A model generated the notes under the pieces. It saw nothing but the letters and a program-made list of their open reading frames with translations, was not told the origin of the DNA and did not search any database. DNA of 64,000 nt from Selenomonadales bacterium. Lineage in GTDB: Bacteria; Bacillota; Negativicutes; Sporomusales; UBA7701. Positions 42,317 to 51,579 of this stretch are shown here, one piece after another. Within the stretch, counting starts at the first letter, position 1, and every line of letters starts with the position of its first letter. The translations under genes were made by a program, and so were the position numbers. Location of the stretch: NCBI GenBank assembly GCA_018434945.1, contig JAHDOI010000018.1, forward strand, positions 1 through 64,000, given 5' to 3'.

Positions 42317-43375
42317 TTAGCCTTCTTCGATGAGTTCGACGATGCTGATTTCTTCTTTCTGGAGATCGAGCATCATGCCGCTGGGGATGCAGACGACCGG
42401 TTTTGTCCAGTAGCGGTCGCGGGTGTTGAGGACGATGATTTTCGCCCGCTGGCCGGTGCTGAGGATGACGCTGTTGCCTGTCAGGAGTTCGCGCATGTTG
42501 TCGAGGAATGTGAGGCAGACGCCGGTTTCCAGTTTGTCGTGCATCTGCGCGGCGATGACTTCGAGGGCGGCCAGGGGCGTAAGCCGGCGGCGGTAAGCCC
42601 GGTCGGACGTCATGGCGTTGTAGATGTCGGCGATGGCGATGACCTGCGCGAAGGGGTGGATGTCGTCGCCGGCGAGTTTGCCGGGGTAGCCGCTCCCGTC
42701 CCGCCGTTCGTGGTGCTGCAGGACGCCGAGTTTTGTCTCTTCGGCCAGCCGCGCCTCGCCCCGGACGAGGTTGTAGCCTTCCTGGGGGTGGCGTTTGATG
42801 ATTTCGAATTCGCGGGGCGAGAGGGTGCCGGGTTTGTCGAGCACGGTCAGCGGTACGAACAGTTTGCCGATGTCGTGGAGGAGGCCGGCGAGGATGAGGT
42901 TTTTGAGCTGGGCACCCTGGTATTTCCGCCAGCGGCCGAGGACGGCGGCAACGATGGCGACGTTGAGCGAGTGCTGGAATGTGTGGTCGCTGTGGAGCCT
43001 GACTTCGTAGAGGTAGTCGAGGACGCCGACCGTGTCCGCCAGGAGGGATATCTTCTGGTCGACGAGTTCTTCCATTTCCAGGACGGGGACTTCGCGGAAG
43101 ACGCGGATGTGTTCGAAGGTGTGCCGGATGGCGTCCACCGTCCGGACATATTCGCCCAGGAAGGCGGCGGCGGACAGCGGGCCCGGCGATGCGGCATCGA
43201 GTGGCGGCTGGGTTTCGTCGATTAGTATGTGGGGTATCTGCCAGTTGCGGAGGTTGGTTATCTGCCATGGCGTGAGCCGCGTGCCCCGCTCCAGCAGCAC
43301 CACTCCTTCCGCGGAGATTACTTCCCTGTCCACGGTCATTCCCGGTGTCAAATCTTGCACAGCTATTTTCTTCAA
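42317..43375 (-). CDS. HD-GYP domain protein 2 (c-di-GMP phosphodiesterase)
   Basis: A 352-residue protein. N-terminal domain LKKIAVQDLTPGMTVDREV typical of HD-GYP regulators; HD-GYP core with HSLNVAIVA, LLHDIGKLFVP, HPQEGYNLV and HHERRDGSGYPGKL; C-terminal strand-rich extension (290-352). All catalytic residues present. TTG at 43375 is chosen because CAGGAGG lies 8 nt upstream; the frame extends 18 codons further without an RBS. Three 20-bp repeats lie 220 bp upstream. Confidence 0.9.
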   Translation of the reverse strand: MKKIAVQDLTPGMTVDREVISAEGVVLLERGTRLTPWQITNLRNWQIPHILIDETQPPLDAASPGPLSAAAFLGEYVRTVDAIRHTFEHIRVFREVPVLEMEELVDQKISLLADTVGVLDYLYEVRLHSDHTFQHSLNVAIVAAVLGRWRKYQGAQLKNLILAGLLHDIGKLFVPLTVLDKPGTLSPREFEIIKRHPQEGYNLVRGEARLAEETKLGVLQHHERRDGSGYPGKLAGDDIHPFAQVIAIADIYNAMTSDRAYRRRLTPLAALEVIAAQMHDKLETGVCLTFLDNMRELLTGNSVILSTGQRAKIIVLNTRDRYWTKPVVCIPSGMMLDLQKEEISIVELIEEG

Positions 43376-43592
43376 TGCTCGAACCTCCTGGAGAGTATGA
43401 GCGATATAACAAAAACACCGGTTAATCATCCAGTGCTTTTATTGGTCCCCGTGCAGTACCCCGGGCTATTCCCTGGAAGCCGGCTCGGCAAGCGGTTCGA
43501 GGAAACAGTATGCATATGCGACGCCCAGGTTGATATAGCATTTTTCTACAAAATTCTACAAAAATTGTACCTTTTTCATGTAAAAATTACCA

Positions 43593-43653
43593 GGGACTTT
43601 AGTCCTGAATAATTGGGACCAAAGTCCTAATTTTGGGTCTAAAGTCCTAGTTT
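43593..43653. repeat. Three tandem ~20-bp repeats with AAAGTCCT
   Basis: Units begin at 43593, 43615 and 43635 and share GGGAC/T...AAGTCCTRA; the first contains the palindrome GGACTTTAGTCC. They look like binding sites for a dimeric regulator or a small RNA decoy. They lie upstream of the HD-GYP 2 gene and before the dctP1 terminator. The rest of 43376-43592 shows nothing recognised. Confidence 0.6.
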
Positions 43654-43656
43654 CGG

Positions 43657-43702
43657 CAAAAAAAGAACCGGCTTAACGGAAGGGGGTGTTAAGTCCGGTT
43701 CT
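43657..43702 (-). terminator. Intrinsic terminator of uxu-TRAP operon
   Basis: AGAACCGGACTTAAC / GTTAAGCCGGTTCT on the minus strand followed by seven T residues, about 40 bp beyond the dctP1 stop. Confidence 0.9.
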
Positions 43703-43741
43703 CGCTATTCCGGCACTAAGGCCGGCTAGGAAGGGGCGGGG

Positions 43742-44761
43742 TTATTTTTTCTTGTGTTTGGCGATCTCGTCGAGGGCGGCTTTGTAGTCGGCGCCGAGTT
43801 TGTCGACGGCCGGTTTGGCGGCAGCCTGCCACGGTTTCATGTCTTTGACTTCGGTGACGGTTACGCCGCCTTTGATGAGTTTGTCGAGGGCTTCTTTTTC
43901 GAACTTGTTCCAGGCTTCGATCTGGAATTTTTCGGTGTCTTTGGCAGCCTGCATGATGAGTTTCTTGTCTTCGTCGGAGAGTTTATCCCAGGCGACGCGG
44001 CTGACCATGAGGACTTCCGGCACGCGCTGGTGGCTGTCGAGGATGTAGTTCTTGACGGCCTGGAAGTGGTTGGCGGTCAGGTAGCTGGGGGGATTGTTCT
44101 CGGCACCGTCGATGACGCCGGTCTGGAGGGCGCTGAAGACTTCGCCGTAAGGCATCGGGGTGGCGCTGGCGCCGAAGGCTTTCATGAGCTCGACGTTGAC
44201 GGCGTTCTGTATGACGCGGATTTTGAGGCCTTTGAGGTCTTCGGGGCTCTTGACGGGGTTCTTGGTGTAGAAGCTGCGGGAACCGGCCTCGTAGTAAGCA
44301 AGGCCCATCATACGGGATTTTTCGAGGTCGGTGAGCATCTTACGGCCGAAGTCGCTGTTGAGGAAGCGCCAGACATGTGCCTGGTCGTCGAAGATGTAGG
44401 GCAGGGAGAATACGCCGAATTGTTTGTTGAATTCGGCGAGGGTGCCGCTGGAGATGCGGGTGAATTCGATGGAGCCGAGCTGAACCTGCTGGATGACGGA
44501 GTTTTCGTCGCCGAGCTGGGCGGAGTCGAAGACTTTGATCTGGATGCGGCCTTTGGAACGCTCGTTGACGAGTTCGGCGAATTTTTTGTCGCCGAGGGTG
44601 GTGGGGTAGTCGCCGGGATGGGCTTCGGCGAGCCGGAATGTGTACTTGGGTTTGTTGTCGGCGCCCGGGGCGGCGTCTTTTTTGCCGCCGCAGCCGGCGA
44701 CGAGCGCGCCGATCACGAGGATGACTGCCAGACTGACTGCTAACCATTTTTTGCTGTTCAT
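43742..44761 (-). CDS. TRAP transporter substrate-binding protein (DctP) 1
   Basis: A 339-residue lipoprotein-type binding protein (lipobox VAGC, C24). DctP features: RLAEAHPGDYPTT, SAQLGDENSVIQQVQLGSIEF, the carboxylate-binding Arg in LKGLKIRVIQNAVN and MPYGEVFSALQTGVIDGAENN. It captures an organic acid outside the inner membrane for the DctQM channel encoded just upstream. With mannonate dehydratase in the same operon the ligand is probably a hexuronate or a related sugar acid. Placed last in the operon. Confidence 0.92.
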   Translation of the reverse strand: MNSKKWLAVSLAVILVIGALVAGCGGKKDAAPGADNKPKYTFRLAEAHPGDYPTTLGDKKFAELVNERSKGRIQIKVFDSAQLGDENSVIQQVQLGSIEFTRISSGTLAEFNKQFGVFSLPYIFDDQAHVWRFLNSDFGRKMLTDLEKSRMMGLAYYEAGSRSFYTKNPVKSPEDLKGLKIRVIQNAVNVELMKAFGASATPMPYGEVFSALQTGVIDGAENNPPSYLTANHFQAVKNYILDSHQRVPEVLMVSRVAWDKLSDEDKKLIMQAAKDTEKFQIEAWNKFEKEALDKLIKGGVTVTEVKDMKPWQAAAKPAVDKLGADYKAALDEIAKHKKK

Positions 44762-44853
44762 TCTTTTCCCTCCATATTTTTGCTGGACATTTATTTGCGG
44801 TCGTTTAGCGAGTTACTGCCGCCCCCTCCCGATAATGTTTCCGTTATTCGGCC

Positions 44854-46146
44854 CTATTTGAACAGGGACGGTAACCATAGGACGGTCTGGGGTATGTAGG
44901 TGATGAGCAGCAGTACCACGATCATGGCGTAGAAGAAGGGCAGCATGGCTTTGGTCCCCTGGGAGATGGTGACGCCGCCGATGGCGCAGCCGATGAAGAG
45001 GACGGTGCCCACTGGCGGGGTGAGCAGGCCCATGCCGGAGTTGAAGATGAGCATGAGGCCGAAGTGGACGGGGTCCATGCCGAAGGATACGCAGACAGGC
45101 AGGAGCACGGGGGTGAGGATGAGGATCATGGGGGCCATGTCCATCGGGCCGCCGAGGATGAGGAGGAGGATGTTGATGAGCATGAAGATGACGTATTTGT
45201 TGTCGGATACGGTGAGGAACCATTCGGTGATGAGGTCGGGCACGCTGAGGAAGGCCATGACGTAGCCGAAGGCGGCCGAGGCGGAGATGAGGAAGTAGAC
45301 CATGAGGACGGTGCGGAGGGTGCGCTTGAGGACGTTCCACATCCTTGAGAGCGGCACTTCGCGGTAGACGCCGAAGGCGAGGACGAAGGAGTAGACGACG
45401 GCGAGGGCGCCCGATTCGGTGGCGGTGAAGACGCCGGAGATGATGCCGCCGAGGATGATGAAGGCCGGCGAGAGGGAGAGCAGCCCGTGGAATATTATCC
45501 CGCCCCACTCGGAGCGGGGCACGGGGTCGCTGGCCGGGTAGCCGCGTTTTACGGCCATGAAGTAGGCGACGGTCATGAGGGAGCCGAGCAGGAGGAAACC
45601 GGGTACGATGCCGCCGAGGAAGAGGCTTTTGATGGAGATGCCGCCGGCGACGACGGAGTAGAGGACGAGGTTGTGGCTGGGAGGGACGACGACGCCCTGG
45701 ATGGCGGAGGAGATGGTGATGCCGACGGCGTAGTCGGCGTCATAGCCTTTCTTTTTCATGGCCGGGATCATTACCGAGCCGACCGAGGCGGCATCAGCGC
45801 CTGCGGAGCCGGAGATGTTGCCGAAGAACATGCAGGCGATGCAGTTTACGAGGGCCAGACCGCCGCGGATGCGCCCGACGATGAGGCTGGCGAGGTTGAC
45901 GAGCCGCTGCGCCAGCCCCCCCTCCCCCATTATCTGGCCGGTGAGGATGAAGAAGGGGATGGCCAGCAGGGAGAAGGTTTTGACGCCGTTGATCATCTGC
46001 TGCCCGATGGTGGGCAGGGGGACTTCGAGGAAGGTCATGGTGAGGAGCGAGGAGGCGAAGAGCGCCTGGGCGACAGGGAGCCTGAAGAGGGTGAAGACGA
46101 TGAAGGTGATGCCGAGCAGCCATACGGCGATTTCGTTAACGTCCAT
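44854..46146 (-). CDS. TRAP transporter large permease (DctM) 1
   Basis: A 430-residue permease with about 12 membrane helices. DctM signatures: GRIRGGLALVNCIACMFFGNISGSAGADAASVGSVMIPAM and GLLTPPVGTVLFIGCAIGGV. Uses a sodium gradient to import the ligand handed over by DctP. Start overlaps the dctQ stop by 1 nt (TAATG). Confidence 0.94.
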   Translation of the reverse strand: MDVNEIAVWLLGITFIVFTLFRLPVAQALFASSLLTMTFLEVPLPTIGQQMINGVKTFSLLAIPFFILTGQIMGEGGLAQRLVNLASLIVGRIRGGLALVNCIACMFFGNISGSAGADAASVGSVMIPAMKKKGYDADYAVGITISSAIQGVVVPPSHNLVLYSVVAGGISIKSLFLGGIVPGFLLLGSLMTVAYFMAVKRGYPASDPVPRSEWGGIIFHGLLSLSPAFIILGGIISGVFTATESGALAVVYSFVLAFGVYREVPLSRMWNVLKRTLRTVLMVYFLISASAAFGYVMAFLSVPDLITEWFLTVSDNKYVIFMLINILLLILGGPMDMAPMILILTPVLLPVCVSFGMDPVHFGLMLIFNSGMGLLTPPVGTVLFIGCAIGGVTISQGTKAMLPFFYAMIVVLLLITYIPQTVLWLPSLFK

Positions 46147-46670
46147 TATTGCTTAGCCTCCGTCTCGTCTCCGCCGATTTCGATGTCTGAGCCCTTGTGG
46201 CGCCGCGTGTCGAACCCGAGCATCTGGAGCACCGAGTAGACGCAGACCATGAAGCCGCTGACCGGCATGACGGCGTAGACGACGCTGTTGGGGAGCTTGG
46301 TGGCCGGGAGGGTGGATTCGAGCATGAGGACGGTGAATTCCCAGCCGTAGACGACGAAGTACAGTCCGAATATCAGGCCCATGATGTCGATCCATCTGTC
46401 GATCCATCTGTTGACACTGGCCGGCAGGCGGTCGGTGAGGGCTTCGACGCCCATGTGGACGCCTTCGCGGAAGCCGATGGCGATGCCCATGAAGGCGAAC
46501 CATACGAGGCAGACGAGGATGGCTTCCTCCGACCAGAAGAAGACGAAGTTGAAGAGTTTGCGGGTCATTACCTGGACGGCCATGACGAGGATGACGCCGA
46601 GCAGGGCGAGGATGGCGCAGGTTTCGAACAGGGTGTCTATCTTGAGGGCGAGCCGTTTCAGTATCTGCAT
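46146..46670 (-). CDS. TRAP transporter small permease (DctQ) 1
   Basis: A 174-residue four-helix membrane protein with the DctQ motif FFWSEEAILVCLVWFAFMGIAIGFREGVHMGVE. Couples to DctM. 46 nt after the SDR gene. Confidence 0.92.
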   Translation of the reverse strand: MQILKRLALKIDTLFETCAILALLGVILVMAVQVMTRKLFNFVFFWSEEAILVCLVWFAFMGIAIGFREGVHMGVEALTDRLPASVNRWIDRWIDIMGLIFGLYFVVYGWEFTVLMLESTLPATKLPNSVVYAVMPVSGFMVCVYSVLQMLGFDTRRHKGSDIEIGGDETEAKQ

Positions 46671-46716
46671 TGTTGTTTCCCCTCTCCGCGGGGCTACCTT
46701 TCGATAGCTTTTCTCT

Positions 46717-47562
46717 TTAGACGCCGCCGTAGGCCATGAAGCCGCCGTCGACGGGGACGACTATGCCGGTCACGAAGCCGGATGCGTTTTCGTCGGCGAG
46801 CCAGACGAGGGTGCCGAGGAGTTCTTCCGGCTTGCCGAAGCGGCGCATGGGGGTGTGGGCGATGACTTTTTCCGCTCTGGGGGTGAGCGAGCCGTCGGGG
46901 TTGGTGAGCAGGGTGCGGTTTTGTTCGGTGAGGAAGAAGCCGGGGGCGATGGCGTTTACTCTGATGCCGGCGTCGGCCATGTGGACGGCCAGCCATTGGG
47001 TGAAGTTGCTGACGGCCGCTTTGGCGGCGCTGTAGGCGGGGACTTTGGTGAGCGGGCTGTAGGCGCTCATGGAGGAGATGTTGATGATGGTGGCGCCGGT
47101 CCGGCCGACCATCTGGGCGGCGAAGATCTGGCTGGGGATGAATGTGCCCATGAAGTTGAGGCGCATGACGTAGTCGAAGCCTTCGGTGGCCATGTCGAAG
47201 AAGGTTCTGATGGCGTCGTCTTTTTTGTCCATGTCGGCGAGCTGGAGGGTTTCCTTGCTGGTGGTGCCGCGCGGGTCGTTACCGCCGGCGCCGTTGATGA
47301 GGATGTCGCAGGGGCCGAGCCGGCTTTCGACGGTGGCGGCGGCTTTGATGACGCTTTCCCGGTCGAGGACGTCGCAGGATACGCCGATGGCCGTTCCGCC
47401 TGCGGCGACTATGTCGGCGGCAACTTTTTCGGCTTTTTCGGCGCTGCGGCCGAGGATGGCGACTTTGACGCCGAGGCCGGCGAGTTCGCGGGCCATGGGG
47501 GCGCAGAGAATCCCGCTGCCTCCGGTGATGACCGCTACTCTTCCTTTTAAGGTTTTGCGCAT
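46717..47562 (-). CDS. SDR oxidoreductase, probable D-mannonate oxidoreductase (fructuronate reductase)
   Basis: A 281-residue classical [33 protein letters not shown]. The long insert after [14 protein letters not shown] ([27 protein letters not shown]) is typical of the SDR-type enzymes encoded beside uxuA that interconvert fructuronate and mannonate. It overlaps uxuA by 16 nt. Predicted role: fructuronate reduced to mannonate. Confidence 0.88.
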   Translation of the reverse strand: MRKTLKGRVAVITGGSGILCAPMARELAGLGVKVAILGRSAEKAEKVAADIVAAGGTAIGVSCDVLDRESVIKAAATVESRLGPCDILINGAGGNDPRGTTSKETLQLADMDKKDDAIRTFFDMATEGFDYVMRLNFMGTFIPSQIFAAQMVGRTGATIINISSMSAYSPLTKVPAYSAAKAAVSNFTQWLAVHMADAGIRVNAIAPGFFLTEQNRTLLTNPDGSLTPRAEKVIAHTPMRRFGKPEELLGTLVWLADENASGFVTGIVVPVDGGFMAYGGV

Positions 47563-48644
47563 TTTTGGTCCCCCTCGCTAATTTTTTTGATGGCATCCCA
47601 TAGTCCGTGGAGATATACCGCGCCTAGCGCCCTGTCGTACAGGCCGTAGCCGGGCATCCCTTCCTCTCCCCAGATCATCCGGCCGTGGTCGGGACGGATG
47701 GGGCCTGTGAAGCCTACTTCGTGGTAGGCTTTCATCACTTCGAACATGTCTACCGAGCCGGTGTCGTCTTTGTGGGCGGTTTCGTAGAATACGCCCGGGC
47801 GTTCGATGATGATGTTGCGTACGTGGCCGAAATGGAGCCGGCCCATTTTGCCGAACCGGCGGATCATGGCGGGGATGTCGTTGCCGCCGTCGGCGCCGAG
47901 GGCTCCGCTGCAGAGGGTGAGGCCGTTGGCGGGGCTGTCGATGAGCCCGACGATGCGTTCGAGGTTGGCGCTGTTTATGACGATGCGCGGCAGGCCGAAT
48001 ACCGGCCAGGGCGGATCGTCGGGATGGATGGCCATTTTGATGCCGCACGCCTCGGCGGTGGGGATGATGCCTTCGAGGAAGTATTTGAGGTGGGCGAACA
48101 GTTTTTCTTCGTCGACGTCTTTGTAGAGGGCGAAGAGTTTTTTGATGTGGGCGAGCCGCTCTTTCTCCCAACCGGGGAGGTCGAAGCCGTTGGCGCCCTG
48201 CTCCATCTGTTCGACGAGGACTTCGGGCTTGAGGCCTCTGATTCTGTCTTCTTCGTAGAAGAGCGCGGTGGAGCCGTCGGGGAGGACTTTGGCGAGGTCG
48301 GTGCGCATCCAGTCGAAGACGGGCATGAAGTTGTAGCAGACGACTTCGATGCCGGCCCTGGAGAGGTTCCTGAGGGTGGCGCAGTAGTTTTGTATGTAGC
48401 GGTCCCGCGTGGGCAGGCCGAGTTTGATGTCTTCGTGGACGTTGACGCTTTCGACGGTTTTGAAGGTGAGCCCGGCGGCCTCGATCTGGTTTTTGAGGGC
48501 GAGGATGTCTTCGTAGGGCCAGATTTCCCCGACGGGGATGTGGTAGATGGCGCTGACGACGCTGGTGACGCCCGGTATCTGTTTGATGTGTTTGAGGGGG
48601 ATGGTGTCGAGATTTTCCCCGTACCACCTGAAGGACATCTGCAT
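47547..48644 (-). CDS. uxuA: Mannonate dehydratase
   Basis: A 365-residue enzyme converting D-mannonate to 2-keto-3-deoxygluconate with Mn/Fe. Recognised from [58 protein letters not shown] and [25 protein letters not shown] after GGGAGAGAACACC. KdgK, KdgA and uronate isomerase are not in the window, so the pathway is completed elsewhere. Confidence 0.95.
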   Translation of the reverse strand: MQMSFRWYGENLDTIPLKHIKQIPGVTSVVSAIYHIPVGEIWPYEDILALKNQIEAAGLTFKTVESVNVHEDIKLGLPTRDRYIQNYCATLRNLSRAGIEVVCYNFMPVFDWMRTDLAKVLPDGSTALFYEEDRIRGLKPEVLVEQMEQGANGFDLPGWEKERLAHIKKLFALYKDVDEEKLFAHLKYFLEGIIPTAEACGIKMAIHPDDPPWPVFGLPRIVINSANLERIVGLIDSPANGLTLCSGALGADGGNDIPAMIRRFGKMGRLHFGHVRNIIIERPGVFYETAHKDDTGSVDMFEVMKAYHEVGFTGPIRPDHGRMIWGEEGMPGYGLYDRALGAVYLHGLWDAIKKISEGDQKCAKP

Positions 48645-48668
48645 GGTGTTCTCTCCCTGTCGAGTGTC

Positions 48669-49385
48669 TTATTTCGCTGGTTTGATGTTTGCTCCGTTTG
48701 TTTTGCGGGGCAGGAAGTAGTGGCCGTATTCGCCGCGCAGGTATTCGAGATCGACGACGACTTTGTTGAGGTGGAGGTCGATCATTTTTCTGGCCAGGGC
48801 GCGGTCGTGGTCGCGGATGGCCCGGATGAGCTCTCTGTGCTGGTGGATGAGCTGCTCCCAGTCGAAGCCGACGGCGAGGTTGAGCATCCGTACCCGGTTG
48901 TAGTGGGCGTTCATGTGCTGGAGCATCGACCAGGTGCGGGCTTTTTTGCAGCCTTTGAAGATGGTGGCGTGCATGATTTCGTCGAGTTCGAAGAATTTGT
49001 GGTAGTTTTTTTCGCTGATGCACAGTTCCTGGAGGGCCAGGCAGGATTGGAGCTGGAAGAGGTCTTCACCGGGAAAGGCTGTGCAGGCTTGCTGGATTAC
49101 TTCTTTTTCGAGGGTTTCCCGCACGAATTTCGATTCTTCGACCTGGTCGGTGTCGATGAGCGAGACGTAGGTGCCTTTTTGGGGGTAGATGTCGAGGAGT
49201 TTCTCCTGAGACAGTTTGATAAACGCTTCGCGGACCGGGGTGCGGCTGACGTGAAGCCGCTCGGCTATTTCCTGTTCGGAGATGCTTTGGCCGGGCTGAA
49301 GGGTCAGGTTGATTATGTTGGTCTTTAGCAGCCGGTAAACGTATTCGCGGGCTGATTCCTGCTGAAAGCGCTCAATTGCAATCAA
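48669..49385 (-). CDS. GntR/FadR (FCD) family regulator of uxu-TRAP operon
   Basis: A 238-residue regulator: winged helix (about 10-75, with ISEQEIAERLHVSRTPVREAF) and FCD ligand domain carrying metal-type histidines (HQHRELIRAI, DLHLNKVV). It probably senses a hexuronate or mannonate and controls the genes that follow. TTG 49385 is favoured as start (GGGGA 9 nt upstream, protein begins IAIERFQQ); a TTG 33 nt upstream is possible. First gene of the operon. Confidence 0.88.
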   Translation of the reverse strand: MIAIERFQQESAREYVYRLLKTNIINLTLQPGQSISEQEIAERLHVSRTPVREAFIKLSQEKLLDIYPQKGTYVSLIDTDQVEESKFVRETLEKEVIQQACTAFPGEDLFQLQSCLALQELCISEKNYHKFFELDEIMHATIFKGCKKARTWSMLQHMNAHYNRVRMLNLAVGFDWEQLIHQHRELIRAIRDHDRALARKMIDLHLNKVVVDLEYLRGEYGHYFLPRKTNGANIKPAK

Positions 49386-49434
49386 TTTCCGTATTCCCCT
49401 TTCACTGTCTCCACGCAAATTCTACCATACTACC

Positions 49435-49453
49435 ATACTAGTGTAAATAGTAT
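49435..49453. promoter_or_regulatory. Candidate GntR operator upstream of uxu operon
   Basis: ATACTA - 7 nt - TAGTAT, 50 bp before the regulator's start, with a further ATACTACC copy at its left. The 7-nt spacing equals that of the palindrome at 58721-58753. Confidence 0.5.
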
Positions 49454-49528
49454 ACTTTTCAATTTTCTGAAGAATTCCGTATTGTAAAACGAGGCTTTGG
49501 GCCGCTTTGCGCAGGTGGGCCGGGAACG

Positions 49529-49563
49529 CAGGAAAGACGCGCCGCAAAGGCGCGTCTTTCCTG
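49529..49563. terminator. Perfect hairpin after dctM2
   Basis: CAGGAAAGACGCGCC - GCAAA - GGCGCGTCTTTCCTG, 15-bp perfect stem, 30 bp beyond the dctM2 stop; no T-run, so a terminator by position. Confidence 0.75.
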
Positions 49564-49591
49564 AGATGTGTGTTTTGCGGATTTCTCCGGG

Positions 49592-50881
49592 TTATTTGGG
49601 TATAAACCAGCTCATGGGCACAAGCACAAGTTCGGGGAAGAAGGTGAGCAGCAGCAGCAGCACGATTTCGATCCACATGTACGGCATGACTTTGCGCATG
49701 ATCTCTTCCATCGATACCTTGCCGACGCCGGCGGCGACGTTGAGCACGGTGCCGACCGGCGGGGTTAGGACGCCGATCATGTTGTTGAAGACGAACATGA
49801 AGCCGAAGTAGATGGGGTCGATGCCGGCTTTCTGGATGATGGGCATCATTACCGGGGTGAGGATGAGGATGGTGGGGGTGGCGTCCATGGCGGTGCCGAC
49901 GAGCAGGACGATGATGTTGATGACGAACATCAGCAGGATTTTATTGTCCATGATCGGCGCCAGCATGTTGGCGATCCACGCGGGGATGTTGGCGACCGCG
50001 ATTAGCCAGGAGGATATCATGGCGGCCGCGCACAGGAACATGACGATGCTTGTTACTTTCGCCGCGGAGACAAGGACGTCGCAGATGTGGTTGAGCTTGA
50101 GTTCGCGGTAGATGAATACGCCGACGAACAGGGCGTAGAAGACGGCGATGGAGGCGGCTTCGGTGGGGGTGAAGACGCCGCCGCGCAAGCCGACGATGAT
50201 GATGCCGGGGAGGATGAAGGCCCAGATGGCGTCGCGGGCTGTTTTCAGAACGACGGAGAACGGCTGCTTCGGCTGCATTTTGAATTCTTTATTGCGGGCC
50301 AGCCATGTCCAGGTAAGGGCGAGGAAGATACAGAGCAGCAGGCCGGGCACGATGCCGGACATGAAGAGTTTGGGGATGGAGACGTTGCCGGTGACGCCGA
50401 AGATTATCATCGGCACGCTCAGCGGCATGATGGGCGGGATGATGGCCGCGGCCGCAATGAGGGAGGCCGCCATGCCCCTGTCGTAGCCGGCTTCGACCAT
50501 GATGGGGATGAGGATGGCGCTGAGGGCGGCGGTGTCGGCGACCGCCGAGCCGGACAGACCGGCGAAGATAAGGCTGGCGATGATGGCCACATAGCCGAGG
50601 CCGCCGCGGACGTGGCCAACGAGGGCCATGGCGAAGGCGATGATGCGTTTGGAGACGCCGCCGGCGTTCATGAGTTCGCCGGCAAGGATGAAGAAGGCGA
50701 TGGCCATGAGGGGGAAGTTGTCGGCGCCGTCGACGAGGGTGGCGGCGAGGATCTGGGTGTCGAACATGTTAAGCTGGAAGAGCAGGAAGACGCCGCTGAT
50801 GATGAGCGAGTGGGCGATGGGTATCCCCAGGGCCATGGCGGCGAGGAGGGAGCCGAGAAATACGAACATTGTCATTTCCAT
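49592..50881 (-). CDS. TRAP transporter large permease (DctM) 2
   Basis: A 429-residue DctM: GHVRGGLGYVAIIASLIFAGLSGSAVADTAALSAILIPIM and GVLTPPVGTVLNVAAGVGKV. Pairs with DctQ 2 (TAATG overlap) and DctP 2. Last gene of the second catabolic block. Confidence 0.94.
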   Translation of the reverse strand: MEMTMFVFLGSLLAAMALGIPIAHSLIISGVFLLFQLNMFDTQILAATLVDGADNFPLMAIAFFILAGELMNAGGVSKRIIAFAMALVGHVRGGLGYVAIIASLIFAGLSGSAVADTAALSAILIPIMVEAGYDRGMAASLIAAAAIIPPIMPLSVPMIIFGVTGNVSIPKLFMSGIVPGLLLCIFLALTWTWLARNKEFKMQPKQPFSVVLKTARDAIWAFILPGIIIVGLRGGVFTPTEAASIAVFYALFVGVFIYRELKLNHICDVLVSAAKVTSIVMFLCAAAMISSWLIAVANIPAWIANMLAPIMDNKILLMFVINIIVLLVGTAMDATPTILILTPVMMPIIQKAGIDPIYFGFMFVFNNMIGVLTPPVGTVLNVAAGVGKVSMEEIMRKVMPYMWIEIVLLLLLTFFPELVLVPMSWFIPK

Positions 50882-51429
50882 TATTTCTTCGCCCCTTCCT
50901 CGGCTTCGCCGGCGATCAGCTGGGTGTCTTCGTTGTCGCTCGTCATGACGAGCTCGCTGTCGGCCATCTTGCCGGTTATCAGCCGGTAGAGGTTATAAAT
51001 GGAAATGCACACCATCGAGACGCTGCAAATAAAACCGGATACATATACCCAAGCCAGTGGTATCTGCATCGACGCCGAGACCTGGTCACTGGTGAGGACG
51101 GTCATCTTCCAGGTGCCGTGGACGACCAGCCCCATGGTGGCGAGGAGGATGATGTTGTTGAGGATGAAGAGTTTGCGTTTGTTTTTAGCGGATAGTCTGT
51201 TCACAAGCGTGTCGACGCCCAGGTGGACGTTCTCCTGATAGGCGACGATAGCGCCGAGGAATATCAGCCAGATGAACAGATAACGGGAGGCTTCCTCCGC
51301 CCAGGTGAGTCCTTCGTTGAAAAAGTAGCGCAATATTACGTTGGCGAAAACGAATGTGGCCATGCAGGTCAGGCAGACCGCTATCGCTGCGTGGAGCAGA
51401 CGGTTTATCTGTTTGCTAAAGCTGCCCAT
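50881..51429 (-). CDS. TRAP transporter small permease (DctQ) 2
   Basis: A 182-residue four-helix protein with LTWAEEASRYLFIWLIFLGAIVAYQENVHLGVD. ATG 51429 chosen (AAGGAAG 8 nt upstream); the frame opens 17 codons earlier. The acidic tail after residue 150 is cytoplasmic. Confidence 0.9.
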   Translation of the reverse strand: MGSFSKQINRLLHAAIAVCLTCMATFVFANVILRYFFNEGLTWAEEASRYLFIWLIFLGAIVAYQENVHLGVDTLVNRLSAKNKRKLFILNNIILLATMGLVVHGTWKMTVLTSDQVSASMQIPLAWVYVSGFICSVSMVCISIYNLYRLITGKMADSELVMTSDNEDTQLIAGEAEEGAKK

Positions 51430-51502
51430 ATTCCGGCTTCCTTTCGGGGGAATGCTTATCCCCGTTTTCAGTTTGCGCACGGCAATTAATAATTGCGGTC
51501 GT

Positions 51503-51567
51503 GCAAAAAAACAAGCGGGACTGTCGAAAGCAGGCGCTTCCGCGGATACTTGGCGACAGTCCCGCCG
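51503..51567 (-). terminator. Terminator inside operon, between dctP2 and dctQ2
   Basis: GGCGGGACTGTCG / CGACAGTCCCGC with a 27-nt loop and, on the minus strand, seven T residues. It lies between the binding-protein and permease genes, so DctP is probably made in excess and DctQM by read-through. Confidence 0.8.
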
Positions 51568-51579
51568 CTCGACCAGGTG

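Noticed and set aside
43430..43530. Possible cyclic di-GMP (GEMM) riboswitch near an HD-GYP gene
   Set aside because: The conserved GEMM core and tetraloop-receptor sequences are not found on either strand.
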